The position numbers and the translations under genes are program-made. Shown piece by piece: positions 34,160-46,074 of a stretch of 64,000 bases of DNA (positions are counted from its first letter, which is position 1; every line of letters starts with the position of its first letter). The notes under the pieces were generated by a model. The model did no database searches. It was not told the origin of the DNA and saw nothing but the letters and a program-made list of their open reading frames with translations. The DNA comes from Lichina pygmaea (Eukaryota > Ascomycota > Lichinomycetes > Lichinales > Lichinaceae), in the NCBI GenBank assembly GCA_963422465.1, contig OY730173.1:2170001-2234000 (forward strand). The letters run 5' to 3'.

Positions 34160-35832
34160 ATGGGTCAAGAAAAGGTGGGCGGTCGTTGCACGACGATCAA
34201 GGCGACGAGAGCTCACATCTCTCTTGCTAGGTCTGCCTTGCCTACAGCGGTGGTTTGGACACCAGCTGCATCTGTGGGTGACATTGCAGCCCGAGAAGAT
34301 ATAGATATGAAAGGCTGACTCATGAATGTCCAGTGGCATGGCTGATCGAGAAGGGTTACCGGGTTGTCTGCTTCAGTGAGTGAGGAGCTATCCGAGACCT
34401 GCTGGAGCTCCATGGCTAACGATTCACGCAGTGGCGGATGTTGGCCAAGAAGGTATGCTGGCGCTCCAACGTGCAATCGAGATGGCGATTTTCTGACCAG
34501 AGGGGAAATATCGCGTAGAGGACTTTGAGGCGGCGAAACAAAAGGCCTTGAAGATCGGAGCCGAACAAGTCTACATTGAAGATCTCCGGAGAGAGTTTGT
34601 CGAGGAGCTCTGCTTCCCTGCTGTCCAATGCAACGCAGTCTACGAAGACGTCTACCTCCTGGGTAGGACACCGCAGGAGACGCCGGGATTTTGGAGCAAA
34701 GCGCTAAGGTGCTTCATACTCGATAGGCACATCGCTCGCGAGACCTGTCATTGCTCGAGGTCAGATCGCCGTGGCTCAGCGGGAAGGCTGTGCCGCAGTG
34801 TCGCATGGATGCACCGGCAAGGGAAACGACCAGGTTCGGTTCGAGCTGGCGTTCTATGCGCTGCAGCCGTCGATCAAAGTCATCGCCCCGTGGAGAATCC
34901 CTGAATTCTACAACCGCTTTGCGGGCCGCAATGACCTCCTCGAATACGCCGACAAAGTTGGCATCCCCGTGAGCCAGACCAAGGCGAAGCCGTGGAGCAT
35001 GGACGAGAACCTGGCCCATTGTTCGTACGAGGCTGGCATCTTGGAAGACCCAGACGTGACACCTCCCGAGGACATGTGGAAGCTCACGGCCGATCCTCTG
35101 CAGGCGCCAGCCCAGCCCGAGTATTTCACGCTTCACTTCGACAAGGGCTTACCAGTCAAACTCGAGTACACCGACTCGAAATCACAGCAGGCAAAGGTTG
35201 CCACGGACTCCCTCGAGCTCTTCCTGACGGCCAACGCCATCGCCCGACGACACGGTGTCGGAAGGATTGACATTGTCGAGAACCGGTTCATCGGGCTCAA
35301 GTCTCGAGGCTGCTATGAGACTCCGGGACTCACATGCCTTCGGGCTGCTCATCTCGACCTCGAGGGCCTGGTTCTGGACCGCGAGGTACGGGCGCTACGA
35401 GACCAGTTCATCACGTACAACTTTGCCAAGGTATGTCCGCTCACCTGTCGCACATGGAAGCCATGCTCGGAGGAACACCAACCCCGACATCCGGTTCAAC
35501 GCTAGCCCGGACGTCAGCTAACGCCTGGCAACCCCTCAAAGATCCTCTACAACGGTCTGTACTTCTCGCCCGAACGGGAGTTCATCTCCGCCGCCATTCC
35601 GGCCTCGCAAAAGTCCGTCAACGGCCAGGTGCGATGCCGTGTGTACAAGGGCTCCTTCGCCGTCCTCGGCCGCAGCAGCCAGACGGAGAAGCTCTACGAC
35701 ATGAGCGAGAGCTCAATGGACGAGCTCGGCTCGACCTTCGAGCCTGTCGACACGACGGGCTTCATCAGCGTGCAGGCGATCCGGCTGAAGAAGTACGGAC
35801 AGATCCAGGGTCAGGTTCAGGCCCAGAAATGA
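34160..35832 (+). CDS. ARG1: Argininosuccinate synthase, 419 aa
   Basis: Seven exons: 34160-34174, 34231-34273, 34334-34375, 34432-34452, 34519-34662, 34727-35430 and 35542-35832, all phases consistent. It joins citrulline and aspartate with ATP to make argininosuccinate in arginine biosynthesis. Diagnostic motifs are the PP-loop AYSGGLDTS (residues 9-17), [15 protein letters not shown] from residue 114, [32 protein letters not shown] split over two lines of the alignment, and [12 protein letters not shown] in the last exon. The length equals that of ascomycete orthologues. The first five exons are very small (15 to 144 nt), so automated annotation could miss the N terminus. No disabling change is seen. 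The C terminus ends in a slightly extended [11 protein letters not shown] tail. Confidence 0.95.
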
Positions 35833-35945
35833 GGACGGCGTATAGGACGGCGGTCGCCTCGACGAGGGATGATCCGAACCCGCCGTCTTCTATTTCTCGC
35901 CTCTTCCTCTCCATCTCTAGATGTTCTTCAACCATCCAAGGGGAA

Positions 35946-35970
35946 GGGGGGGGGGGGGGGGGGGGGGGGG
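35946..35970. repeat. poly-G run, 25 nt
   Basis: About 115 bp after the argininosuccinate synthase stop codon. Confidence 0.95.
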
Positions 35971-36481
35971 AGGCACAGCTTGAAGCCGCCGTCGTCGTCC
36001 CCTTTGATCTCCAATGCATGGTGTCTGGACTTTGATACGTAACCGGCCATCTTCCAACAAGCAACGTGCCCGTACATACGTACTGTACTACTGTACGTCA
36101 CACATTACGTCATCTACCGTAACCTGCCCTGGCCCCCCTTCCCCGTCCACAGTACGTACTCGTACAAAGGCATCACCACAGTGATCAACCAGCCCTTGCT
36201 CAACCGTTCATTCCATCCCTTCCATCCCCCATCCCTTCCCATCCCTTCCCTTCCCCTTCCCTTCCTTCCATCCACATCCATCCACATCCATCCAGCCCAA
36301 GCTCACACACACACTCTGAACATTGGCGGCCAACAATGCCAATCATCCGATCGTCGTCTGCATCTGTCATGATCAGCTTTGGGTGAGCCCCAACTCCATC
36401 CTTCGTTCTCGAAACAAGAGAAGACTTGTTTCTCGGGAACGGAGCCCCAGTGGTCATCCTCTTCTTTTGAGACCGAACACA

Positions 36482-36502
36482 CCCCCCCCCCCCCCCCCCC
36501 CT
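36482..36502. repeat. poly-C run, 21 nt, followed by seven T
   Basis: Sits about 20 bp before a TACATACGTACATACGTAC patch. Confidence 0.95.
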
Positions 36503-36903
36503 TTTTTTCATCTTAGGGTACATACGTACATACGTACCAAGTACGTATGGCCTGCGACGACTCAAACCTCCACGCGGTGCAGGCTGGGAACCTCGGGGCA
36601 GCGATGGCAGGCAGTCTCCCAAGCTGCTTGTAGTCGCTGCACCGAGAGCTAATTGAGTCACCGGTCGAGCTGCTGGTGCCCGTGGAGCGACGGGCCACCG
36701 GAGGTGTCGCGCAGGCACCCTGGACGCCCCCGTGAAGCGACATCAGCAGAACAGAGGACTGCGATCAAACTGGTTATGAAAACCACCCGACGGATGTCTA
36801 CCGTGTACGCTACGGCCCGAAGCCAGCCCTGCAGCTGGTGGATGTGAAGTCTAGGCATCCGACAGGGCACCTCTGGAGTAGTCGAGAGGAGTTCCATCGC
36901 GCA

Positions 36904-36928
36904 CCCCCCCCCCCCCCCCCCCCCCCCC
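36904..36928. repeat. poly-C run, 25 nt
   Basis: Near the left side of the LINE-1 territory. Confidence 0.95.
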
Positions 36929-37599
36929 TAGCAGAGTCTCCAGCAGCTGATGCATCGAGGATCTTGTTCTAGGAGGGGAGCGATATCTGCACAGCGGCAT
37001 CGTTAATCGAACAGGGACTGCGTGTTCAAGAAGGCGAGCAGGTAGCCTGAAGGAAGCCCACCGCTCCAGTGCCTAAGGGCCGTGTGATAGCCAAAGTGCT
37101 GGCTTGATGGTTTTGCCTAAGGTCTTGCCACGGGTTCCCTTCAGACTGCCTGTAGACCGGGGCCGGGGCACTGGAGATTCTCTGTTCTCTGTTCAGAGAG
37201 TCTCCAGTGGGCCACCACGTACAACCGGGGCCCCACAGGCGACAGCGGGCAGACAGAGACTCCTCCCTACTTGGTTAGTGGGCTGGAAAGGCAGTCCTGC
37301 AGGTGCTGGCATGGCCTGCAGGGTCCGTAGAGCCTGCGAGGCATGGTCGGCCTCTGTACAAGAGATCTACAGAGGTAACATGAAACAGTGAGAGCTGCGG
37401 GGCATGGCATATAATGGCAGTGATGGCAGTAGGGTCTGGGCCTACTACAAGACTGTCTATATGGCCTGAGAGGACAGAAGTGCATGCTGGTCTGTACAGA
37501 GTGCAGGCTCAGGCTGCAAATGACAGGCTCAAGGAGCAAACTGCAGTTGGAGTGTGGGCTCCGGGCTGGCAACCCAGCACTCCGAAGCAGGACCTAGAG

Positions 37600-40462
37600 G
37601 TGAGTGTACATGGCGGAGTGCAAAAGACCTCAGGACTGCGGGGAAGTGTGGCAGAGACCCTGCACAGGATGTCAACTCTGCACTATGCCTCAGCATAGCT
37701 CAACTGTGGCCATCCAGACAGCAGTGGAGGTGGCCACCCCATGGGCCCAACCCTCAACTCAATCACGACCAGGCTGGACACCAGCCTGCAGGGAGGCTCT
37801 GGCAAGTGCGAAGACAGCACACTGCCGGTGGCAAGCCACCCAGACAGTGTGGGATTGGCAAGACTACCAGCACAAGGAGCACAAGAAAGCATGATGCATC
37901 AAGAAGGCCATGGCAACTGAATTCCACAAGGCAGTGTGTGAGGTGACTGGGAAGCCAGTGGGCCTATGGCGGATGGCCAAATGGGGCCGCTTGTCCTCCT
38001 CCTCCACCCCCCCCCCCCCCCCCCCCCCCCCCCGCCCCACAGTTCCCCCCACTCTGTGACCCACTTACAGGAACTCTGCAGACCACTACCAAGGCCAAGG
38101 CAGCCACTCTACACCACCTCTTCTTCCCCAACCTCCAGCCTGCTGACCTGACAGACACTCACAACTACAACTACCCGGAGCCACTTGAGGATACCCCAGA
38201 GATCACAGCAGCTGAAGTGAAGGAGGCCATCTTCAAGCCTGCCCCAGACAAGGCCCCAGGCCCCGACAGCATTCCACATCACATCCTCTGTCTACTATAC
38301 AAGGATGTGGCAGGCTACCTGCAGGCCCTGTTCAACACATGCCTGCAACAAGGCCACCACCCCCACTGTTTCCGAGAGGCCACATCCATCACCTAACACA
38401 AGCCAGCCAAGCTGGACTACAGAGAACTGAAGGCCTGGCACCCAATCACCCTCCTCAACACCCTTGCTAAGGTGCTGGAAGCCATCATGGCCTGGAGGAT
38501 CCACTACATTGCTGAACACTACAGCCTACTCCCACAAGTGCAACACAGGTGCCGCTGGCAACAAGACACCACCACAGCCCTGGAACTGCTGACTGAGCAG
38601 ATCCACACCACCTGGGGGCAAGGCCACGACAAGGTGGCTACAGTCCTCAGCCTGGACATGGCAGTGGTGTTCCCAAACATGTCACACAACTGACTACTGC
38701 ACATCCTCTGGTGAGACCACATACCGACAGCACTTCTCAGATGGACAGCCAGCTTCCTGAAGGATCACCAAACCTCCCTAGTCCTGGGGTGATGGCAGAG
38801 CAACACTTACCAAGTGACCACCGGCATACCACAAGGGTCCCCAGTCTCCCCAATCCTTTTCCTATCTTTCAACAAGGATCTGGTTGACTTCTGTGCTTGA
38901 GGAACTGGAAAGGTGTTGGCTATTGGCTTTGTCGATAATGTCAACATCCTAGTGGTTGGCAACAGCACAGAGAGCAACTGCCAAGTGCTCAAACATGTCC
39001 ACCACAGCTGCACCACCTGGGCCCACCACCACAGAGCTGCCTTCACACCACAAAAATACAAGTTGATGCACCTGACTTGTTCTCCAAGGTGATTTAACAT
39101 GGCTGCAGGTGTTAACCTGGAGGGCATCACCAAGGCCCCGCAACCAACCCTCTGGATACTTAGCATCCTACTGGACCTGAAGCTCCACTGGGGACTGCAC
39201 GTGAAGCGCACAACCAAAAGGGCAACACAGCAAAGCCGGGCCCTCTCCGCCATCACAGGATCCACCTGGGGAGCCATCTTTGACAAAGCACAGCTGATCT
39301 ACAACACTGTGGTGTGCCCAGTCATCACCTATGGAGTGACGGTGTGGAGTCTGCTGGACAGCCTCCTGAGGCCAGCACACTGACACTGGATTGGAGACAC
39401 CCTTGAACAGCAACAACAACACTGCCTGTGGTCAGTTACTGGCAGCTTCAAGGCTACCAGCCAGAAGCAGCTTGAGAGCAAGGCTGCTGTCCCACCCCTC
39501 CGGGTGCACATGGCATGACTGCAGCTACAGGTGTGTGCCAGGATGGAAGCCTCCAGGGCCCAGACTGAGATTCAAGAGGCCTGCGAACAACTCAAGCATC
39601 AGCTGGCCTGACAACCAGGCTGACGTCACCACACCTATATCTCACCAGGCCAGGCACAACACCACTGGGCAGAGTCAATCCTCTGGCCTCAGCGGCCACT
39701 AGAATCCACTGAGGGGTCTCTGGGCCTGCCCCTGTGGGCCGACAGCCACCCCACAGCCACCCCATCCTGAGGTACTCCCCCACAAACAGTCTGGCAGGCC
39801 TGCTTGCTAGCGGAGCAATGGTGCTGGGAGTGATAGCACAAGCTCCACAGTGGACCCCCACCTCAAGTCCAGCTGCTGGGCCCTGACCCTGGAGAGGAAG
39901 ACAACTGGAAGCCAGACAAGATGCTGTATCAGGCATCCCTCCAGCTTTGCGCCAGCCTATCCAAGGCCCAAAGCAGTATCCTAATGCAGGTGCACACAGG
40001 TAAGATTGGGCTGGCAGCCTTCCTCTGCAGGTGACAGGTCCCCGGCTTCCTGACACCAGCTTGTTGCTGCAGAGCGCAGTGGGAGACTGCCAAGCATGTT
40101 GTTCTAGAGTGCCCATGCCTGCAGCAAGTGCGCCACAGTCTCTACACTGTGACTGCTACTACTGACTACCAGGTGATGATCTTGTGCCCACAGCCTGCCA
40201 CCACCCTCACCTTGTGGATCCTACACCATGGAGTTCTCTCCCAGTTCTCCTGGGCTCAGGAGCAGCTGGATACTGGTTACTAACCAGCCACCCTCCCCAT
40301 TTTCTACAGATTACTCAAGAGGATAGTGCTGCCTGAGGCACTGCACGGAGAGGTTTTTTACTCGGTTGAGTTTTCCTAGCCTAATTCTATCGTTGACCCA
40401 GCGTAGCCTAGATACACTAGTGCTAGAATGGTGTAGGAATTCAATCAATCAATCAATCAACC
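37600..40462 (+). mobile_element. LINE-1: decayed Tad-like non-LTR retrotransposon
   Basis: Translation in the plus frames gives a reverse-transcriptase ORF2 riddled with stops. Recognisable parts are a connector with RPGWTPACREAL and KPVGLWRMAKWG, then EVKEAIFKPAPDKAPGPDSIP near 38215, a WHPITLLNTLAKVLEAI block, TGIPQGSPVSPILF near 38825, and AIGFVDNVNIL at the catalytic box. The usual FADD has become FVDN there. A C-terminal zinc-knuckle-like segment lies near 40060. In-frame stops number well over ten. A 27-nt poly-C (38007-38033) sits in the connector. The 3' end is marked by about five AATC units (40441-40460). No endonuclease domain was found, so the copy is 5'-truncated or decayed beyond recognition upstream. 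Confidence 0.8.
38007..38033. repeat. poly-C run, 27 nt, inside LINE-1
   Basis: Longest C run of the window. It interrupts the LINE ORF2 connector region, so it must have grown after insertion. Confidence 0.95.
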
Positions 40463-40995
40463 AAGTACGTATTTGATTCCCCCGTGTTTCCGAGTGCGGC
40501 GGCGGCTGCTGCTGCTGCTGCTGCTGCTGCTGTTCGGGAATATCATCTGCCGCCACTTGAGTGCTGCTGCGCAGCGGGGGGGTCTGGAGGTCCGTTTTCT
40601 AGCATCGATCGATAATACTGCAGATTATTCTTACAGGTGGTCCTGGTATGTTTTGTTGTTGTAGCGTCCGTCCATGGGTTTCGACACTACCGGTGTATCA
40701 TCTGGGTTCGACAGAGAGAGAGAAATACTCGGAACGGTTTGCCAGGGGAGACAGGTACTGTATGGCATTTGTTGTTGATTTGCGCATTTAGAAGAAGAGT
40801 GAGGACCCGCGCGTGGAGGAGTGGAGCTGCAAAGTAGAAAGAGCTCGTCAATGACGTGGGACGGCGGGGAATCGAAGTATGGCTAGGGGTTCCCGGGAGA
40901 TATTCCTAGCACGCTTCGACAAGGTCGCCCCAGACGCTAGACCGTCCCTTCCACTTGCGACCTCGACCCCTGTTTGCCAGATGCGTAGTCGCCCC
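40463..40995. other. 3' flank of beta-tubulin
   Basis: No gene. A GCT trinucleotide run (ten units, about 40505-40533) and unremarkable sequence. Confidence 0.6.
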
Positions 40996-42843
40996 CTACT
41001 CCTCGCGCTCCATGGGAGCCTCTTCCTCGTCGCTGGCCATGCATGTTGATCAGCACCTGTACGGTTCGAGGAAGCGCTGCCACCAGATGGAGGAAGAGAA
41101 AACTCACTACCCTTCCTCGCCATCGGACACCGACGCTTCCTGATACTGCTGATACTCCGAGACCAGGTCGTTCATGTTGCTCTCCGCCTCGGTGAACTCC
41201 ATCTCGTCCATGCCCTCGCCCGTGTACCAATGCAAGAAAGCCTTGCGTCGGAACATGGCCGTGAATTGGTCGCCCACGCGCTTGAACAGTTCCTGAATTG
41301 AGGTCGAGTTGCCGACGAAGGTGGACGACATCTTCAGCCCCCGCGGCGGGATCGAGCAGAGGGCGGTCTGAACATTGTTCGGGATCCATTCGACGAAGTA
41401 AGATGCGTTCTTGTTCTGGATGTTGCGCATCTGGTCCTCGACCTCCTTCATCGAGACTTTGCCGCGGCTGAGGCGACGTGTCAGCATCGTACGACCTCAA
41501 GACCACGAGACGCAAAAAGTCAACGAGACCTACAAGATGGCGGAGCAGGTCAGATATCGGCCGTTGCGGAAGTCCGAGGCGGCCATCATGTTCTTCGGAT
41601 CGAACATCTGCTGCGTCAACTCGGGCACGGTCACGGCGCGGAAGGAATGGGCGCCCCGGCTAGTCAGAGGAGCGAACCCGACCATGAAGAAGTGCAGACG
41701 TGGGAAGGGAACCATGTTGACCGCCAGCTTTCGGAGATCAGAGTTGAGCTGCCCAGGGAAGCGGAGGCAGGTGGTGACGCCAGACATGACGGCCGAGACC
41801 AGATGGTTCAGATCGCCGTAAGAAGGGTTCGAAAGCTTGAGAGTCCTCATGCAGATGTCATAGAGAGCCTGCATCCTGTCAGGATGATCGCTGCGAAGGT
41901 CACGAGACTTCAAAGCGGCTCACCTCGTTGTCGATGCAGAACGTCTCGTCGGAATTCTCGACCAGCTGATGAACCGACAGCGTGGCGTTGTATGGCTCCA
42001 CGACGGTATCGGATACCTTGGGGCTCGGCACGACCGAGAAGGTCGCCATCATACGATCCGGGAATTCCTCGCGGATCTTGGAGATCAGCAAGGTGCCCAT
42101 GCCGGCACCAGTCCCACCACCGAGGGAGTGGGTGATCTGGAAGCCCTGGAGGCAGTCGCAACCTTCAGCCTCACGGCGGACGACGTCGAGCACCTGGTCG
42201 ACCAGTTCGGCGCCTTCGGTGTAGTGGCCCTTGGCCCAGTTGTTGCCAGCACCGGATTGGCCGAAGACGAAGTTGTCCGGACGGAACAAGTCGCCGAAAG
42301 GACCAGCGCGGACAGCGTCCATGGTGCCCGGCTCGAGATCCACCAGCACAGCACGAGGGACATACTTGTCATTGGAAGCCTGTACGGCGTTAGGGCTGCC
42401 GTCGTAGTTCTGGAACGTCGCTCACCTCGTTGAAGTACACGTTCATTCGCTCAAGCTGGAGGTCAGAAGACCCCGTATACCTGTCTCATTGAGCGACCAT
42501 TCGCATCTGCCAGCATAGCCCAACGACCACATACTTGCCCGAGCCGTCGAGTCCATGCTCGCCAGAGATGGTTTGCCTGATGACAGTCAGAGACGCCCAC
42601 CAGGGGTTGAGACAACCATCGTACCAAAAGGCAGCACCAATTTGGTTACCCTTGTACCCGTCGGTCAGAACGTATCACCGCGCCATGGCATGAGACTTAC
42701 GCATTGGCCGGTTTGGAGATGGACCTGTCGCAAAACATCAACTGTTAGCTGGCACTTCTATGTCTACTCGATGGTATGCAGGTCTAACGCGTCACTGCGC
42801 ATGTCTCGACGTGGGGGGTGGGTACACATACGATTTCGCGCAT
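40996..42843 (-). CDS. tub2: Beta-tubulin, 447 aa
   Basis: Nine exons: 42843-42832, 42724-42701, 42650-42625, 42576-42535, 42480-42426, 42379-41924, 41868-41534, 41467-41111 and 41032-40996, phases all consistent. Exon 1 codes only MREI. The protein is a canonical microtubule subunit: [12 protein letters not shown], the GTP-binding [10 protein letters not shown] (residues 140-149), and [21 protein letters not shown] near the C terminus. The acidic tail reads [19 protein letters not shown] and its end is encoded by a separate 37-nt exon. Residues known from other fungi to decide benzimidazole sensitivity carry the ordinary forms: His6, Tyr50, Phe167, Glu198 and Phe200. The tail and Ser-rich variant [10 protein letters not shown] differ from the most common TUB2 ending, so this could be a second tubulin paralogue. 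Other copies cannot be judged here. Confidence 0.95.
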
Positions 42844-43564
42844 TTTTCTTGTGGCTCTAGTGATCCCACCGAGACTTTCCAACGAAGGGTACTGGCGAGG
42901 AAGAGGTTGCTAGAAGATGCAACGTGGCGGAGAGAAGCTCAGCTAGGGAATGGAGGTCCTGAGGTTGTGCGGTATCTGAGCAGGCAGACGATGTGGGGAA
43001 CGTTTCCCGTGGTGTTGTGGGCCGAAACCGAGAAACGGACCAGGAGGGTTTCGTCTTAGCGTGATTTGCCGTTTCGGGTATCAACGGCGACTCTTTCCGA
43101 GATGGGCAAAATCTGATAAGACTTGCTTGAAGAGGCAATTGGCTTGAAGTTAATTAATGAACAGCCCAGTGTGCCGTCTACCGTTACTCTAGAGCCTGTG
43201 ACACTAGAACATTGGCCATTTACTACCAACTAACAGCCTACCTATTAGCCTACGAGGTATTACTGTACCGGGTGTTGGTACGAAGTACGGATCAGCTTTA
43301 CGTACTGTACGTAGACTCGCCCTGGATAGTGGTCCCAAAACTTCCATGATGAAAGACTGTTGTGCATGCAGTCAACCCCGTTGAAACAACGATGCTCAAG
43401 AATTTGTAAAAAGTATTACTCAGGAGTTCTAGTACGACCTTCGGATTTTTGAGAGTGGGAAGACACTGCGAAGAACCTTTGTCGCCCGGCCTGTAGAGCC
43501 TTTGGTGAGCGCCGAGGTTGACGTCCGAGGTGCCGACGTTTGAGGCTAACTGATTTGACTAGCA
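42844..43564. promoter_or_regulatory. Shared divergent upstream region of beta-tubulin and the Gcn20-type gene
   Basis: The 720 bp separates two start codons facing away from each other. It includes a GTAC/TACGTA patch at about 43288-43316 and a TTAATTAATGAA stretch near 43148. No TATA box can be assigned with confidence. Confidence 0.6.
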
Positions 43565-46074
43565 ATGGAAACAACCATCAAGGCTCGTGTGCCTGGGATC
43601 GATCCGATCATCTCTGATTATTCTTCTGGATACCTCTTACATGCCTCCAGGGCCCCGGTGCCAAAAGATGAATCCTCTGGCTCTACCCCTCTTGAAGAAG
43701 CTGTGATTACTGTAACGGCCCTACTGTTCTCAGCTTCGGGAGACCTATCCCCATCGAATGAGTCTAAAATCCAGACCCTTGTGCGCGAGCTGGCTTCCAC
43801 CTTGGAGAACGCAAATGGCGTCAATGGCGAGACGCGGCACTCGTCCGCAAGAGCAAAGCGGCTTGATCAGGCTGTTCACGTCGGTTCACAGCGGACAATG
43901 TCATCGACGCTGGGACTGGCTGCAGGGGGCGTGGACCTGGAGTCGACAACCGGCCGTAAAGTGGAGTCTCGTGTGGATCGGAAGAAACTGGAGAAAGCAG
44001 AACGCAAAATCCAGGCCAAGCAGGAGAGGAAGATTATGAAAAACGTGGAATACGAAGGTTCTCGACTGCTCAATACTGCTGAGGATGCGCAGTCGTACGA
44101 GGAGTTCTTCATGGCTGTGAACCCCCTACAGCTGAATCAAGACCCTCAGGGCGCGTCCAAGAGCAAAGACATCAAAGTAGACAATGTCGACTTGACCATA
44201 GGCGGTCTCCGGATACTGACGGACACCTCCCTGAGCCTTACCCATGGCCGGAGATACGGCTGGTGTGGTTCCAACGGCGTTGGCAAAAGGTTTCCACAGC
44301 TCCTAACCCCATCTATAGTGGTGACACGATGACTTACAGGCGGATAGTACACTTCTTCGAGCTCTCAGCCGAAGAGAGCTTGCCGTTCCGCCGCATATCA
44401 CAATTTTGCACGTGGAGCAGGAGGTACGAGGCAACTCCGTCCCTTTACAGATTCACGCTATGAGCAGCTCCATGAATTGCATCTTCTAACTGAAATAGAT
44501 CGTTGGTGACGACACCCCGGCGCTTCAAGCTGTGCTAGATGCTGATGTTTGGCGGAAACATCTCCTTCGTGAACAAGATGTGGGTACTTTTATGGGTCTC
44601 TCGTACGCAGGCATGCTTACCTTGGTGGTAGAGCATCGCCAAACAGCTGGCAGGATTGGAGGCGGAGAAGGCTTCGTTGGTGGAGTCGACATCGGACGCC
44701 GATGAGCTCGACAAGACGCGAGAAGAACTGAACCAGACGCTTGGCGATATCCATGTGAAGCTGTCAGAGATGGAATCAGACAAAGCCGAGTCTCGGGCGG
44801 CGAGCATCCTGGCCGGCTTGGGTTTCTCCCCAGAGCGGCAACAGTACGCAACCAGAACCTTCTCGGGCGGCTGGAGGATGAGACTGGCCTTGGCGAGGGC
44901 TCTGTTCTGCGAACCGGATCTCCTACTCCTCGACGGTGCCACCCAACAATCCCCACGCATCAAGGTCTGAAGAAGCTAACCTATATTGCCAGAACCGTCC
45001 AACATGCTGGATGTCCCTTCCATCACCTTCCTCTCGAATTATCTCCAAAGCTATCCGGGTACCGTTCTGCTGGTCTCGCACGACCGAGCCTTCTTGAATG
45101 AAGTTGCCACAGACATTGTCCACCAGCATTCGGAGCGGCTGGACTACTACCGTGGCGCTAATTTCGACACCTTCTACGCCACCCGAGAAGAGAGGCGGAA
45201 GACGGCGAAAAGGGAATACGAGAATCAAATGGGCCAGCGCGCCCATCTCCAAGCATTCATCGACAAATTCCGTTACAACGCCGCCAAGGCCGCCGAAGCG
45301 CAATCGCGAATCAAAAAACTGCAAAGGATGCCGGTCCTGGTGGCCCCGGAGGCCGAATACACCGTCGTTTTCAGATTCCCCGAGGTCGAGAAACTCTCAC
45401 CGCCCATCATCCAGATGAACGACGTTTCTTTCGGGTACAGCAAAGAAAAGCCGCTTCTGAAAAACATCGATATGGACGTTCAGCTGGACTCACGTCATGC
45501 GATCTTGGGACCGAACGGATCCGGCAAGACGACTGTCTTACGGCTTCTTACCGGTCAACTCCAACCGTCGTCCGGGCTGGTGTCACAGAATCCGCGGTTG
45601 CGTGTTGGCTACTTTGCACAGCATCATGTTGACGCGCTGGACATGAAGACAAGCCCGGTGACTTTCATGTCCAAGAACTATTCCGGCAGGACAGACGAGG
45701 AGTATCGAAGGCACCTGGGCGCGTTCGGGATCACCGGGGTCACGGCGCTGCAACGAATGGAGCTTCTCTCCGGTGGCCAGAAATCCAGGGTCGCGTTCGC
45801 GTGCCTGTCTCTCACCAAGCCGCACATCCTCGTCCTCGACGAACCGTCCAATCATCTTGACATCGAGGCTATGGACGCTTTGGCCCTGGCGCTCAACAAC
45901 TTCCAAGGCGGTGTCATCATGGTCTCTCACGACGTCACCATGATCAAGGCCGTCTGTAAGACCCTCTGGGTCTGCGAGAACAGCACGGTCTACAAGTTTC
46001 CGGGCGACATTCAGGCCTACAAGAAGAAGATCACGGCGCAGGCGAACGAAGCTGGCGTCGTGCAGCGACAATGA
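43565..46074 (+). CDS. GCN20: ABC-F ATPase, Gcn20 type (ABCF3), 755 aa
   Basis: Five exons: 43565-44289, 44348-44423, 44499-44579, 44632-44935 and 44993-46074, all phases consistent. Two ABC cassettes and no membrane segment. The first Walker A, GSNGVGKST, is split by intron 1 at residue 242. Its signature is [15 protein letters not shown] and its Walker B is LLLLDEPSN (the Glu-Pro-Ser again split by an intron). The second Walker A is GPNGSGKTT (about residue 568), signature LSGGQKSRV (about 654), Walker [13 protein letters not shown] and H-loop VSHDV. The ~200-residue N-terminal extension and the ending [11 protein letters not shown] match fungal Gcn20. In yeast Gcn20 works with Gcn1 on ribosomes to activate the eIF2 kinase Gcn2 under amino-acid starvation. 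Length is close to yeast Gcn20. The gene appears intact. Confidence 0.92.

Larger units (their letters stand above)
35833..37599. other. Intergenic stretch between argininosuccinate synthase and LINE-1
   Basis: Contains a 25-nt poly-G, two poly-C runs, TACGTA patches (36075-36160 and 36525-36548) and a CCATCC/TTCC-rich run at 36215-36297. Toward its right end (about 37100 onward) the composition changes to the GC-balanced, CAG-rich style of the neighbouring LINE. The true 5' limit of that element may therefore lie in here. Confidence 0.5.

Noticed and set aside
36653-36897. Short open frames on both strands near 36.7 kb as a host gene
   Set aside because: Too short, no domain, bordered by a poly-C run. 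Could equally be old LINE leader.
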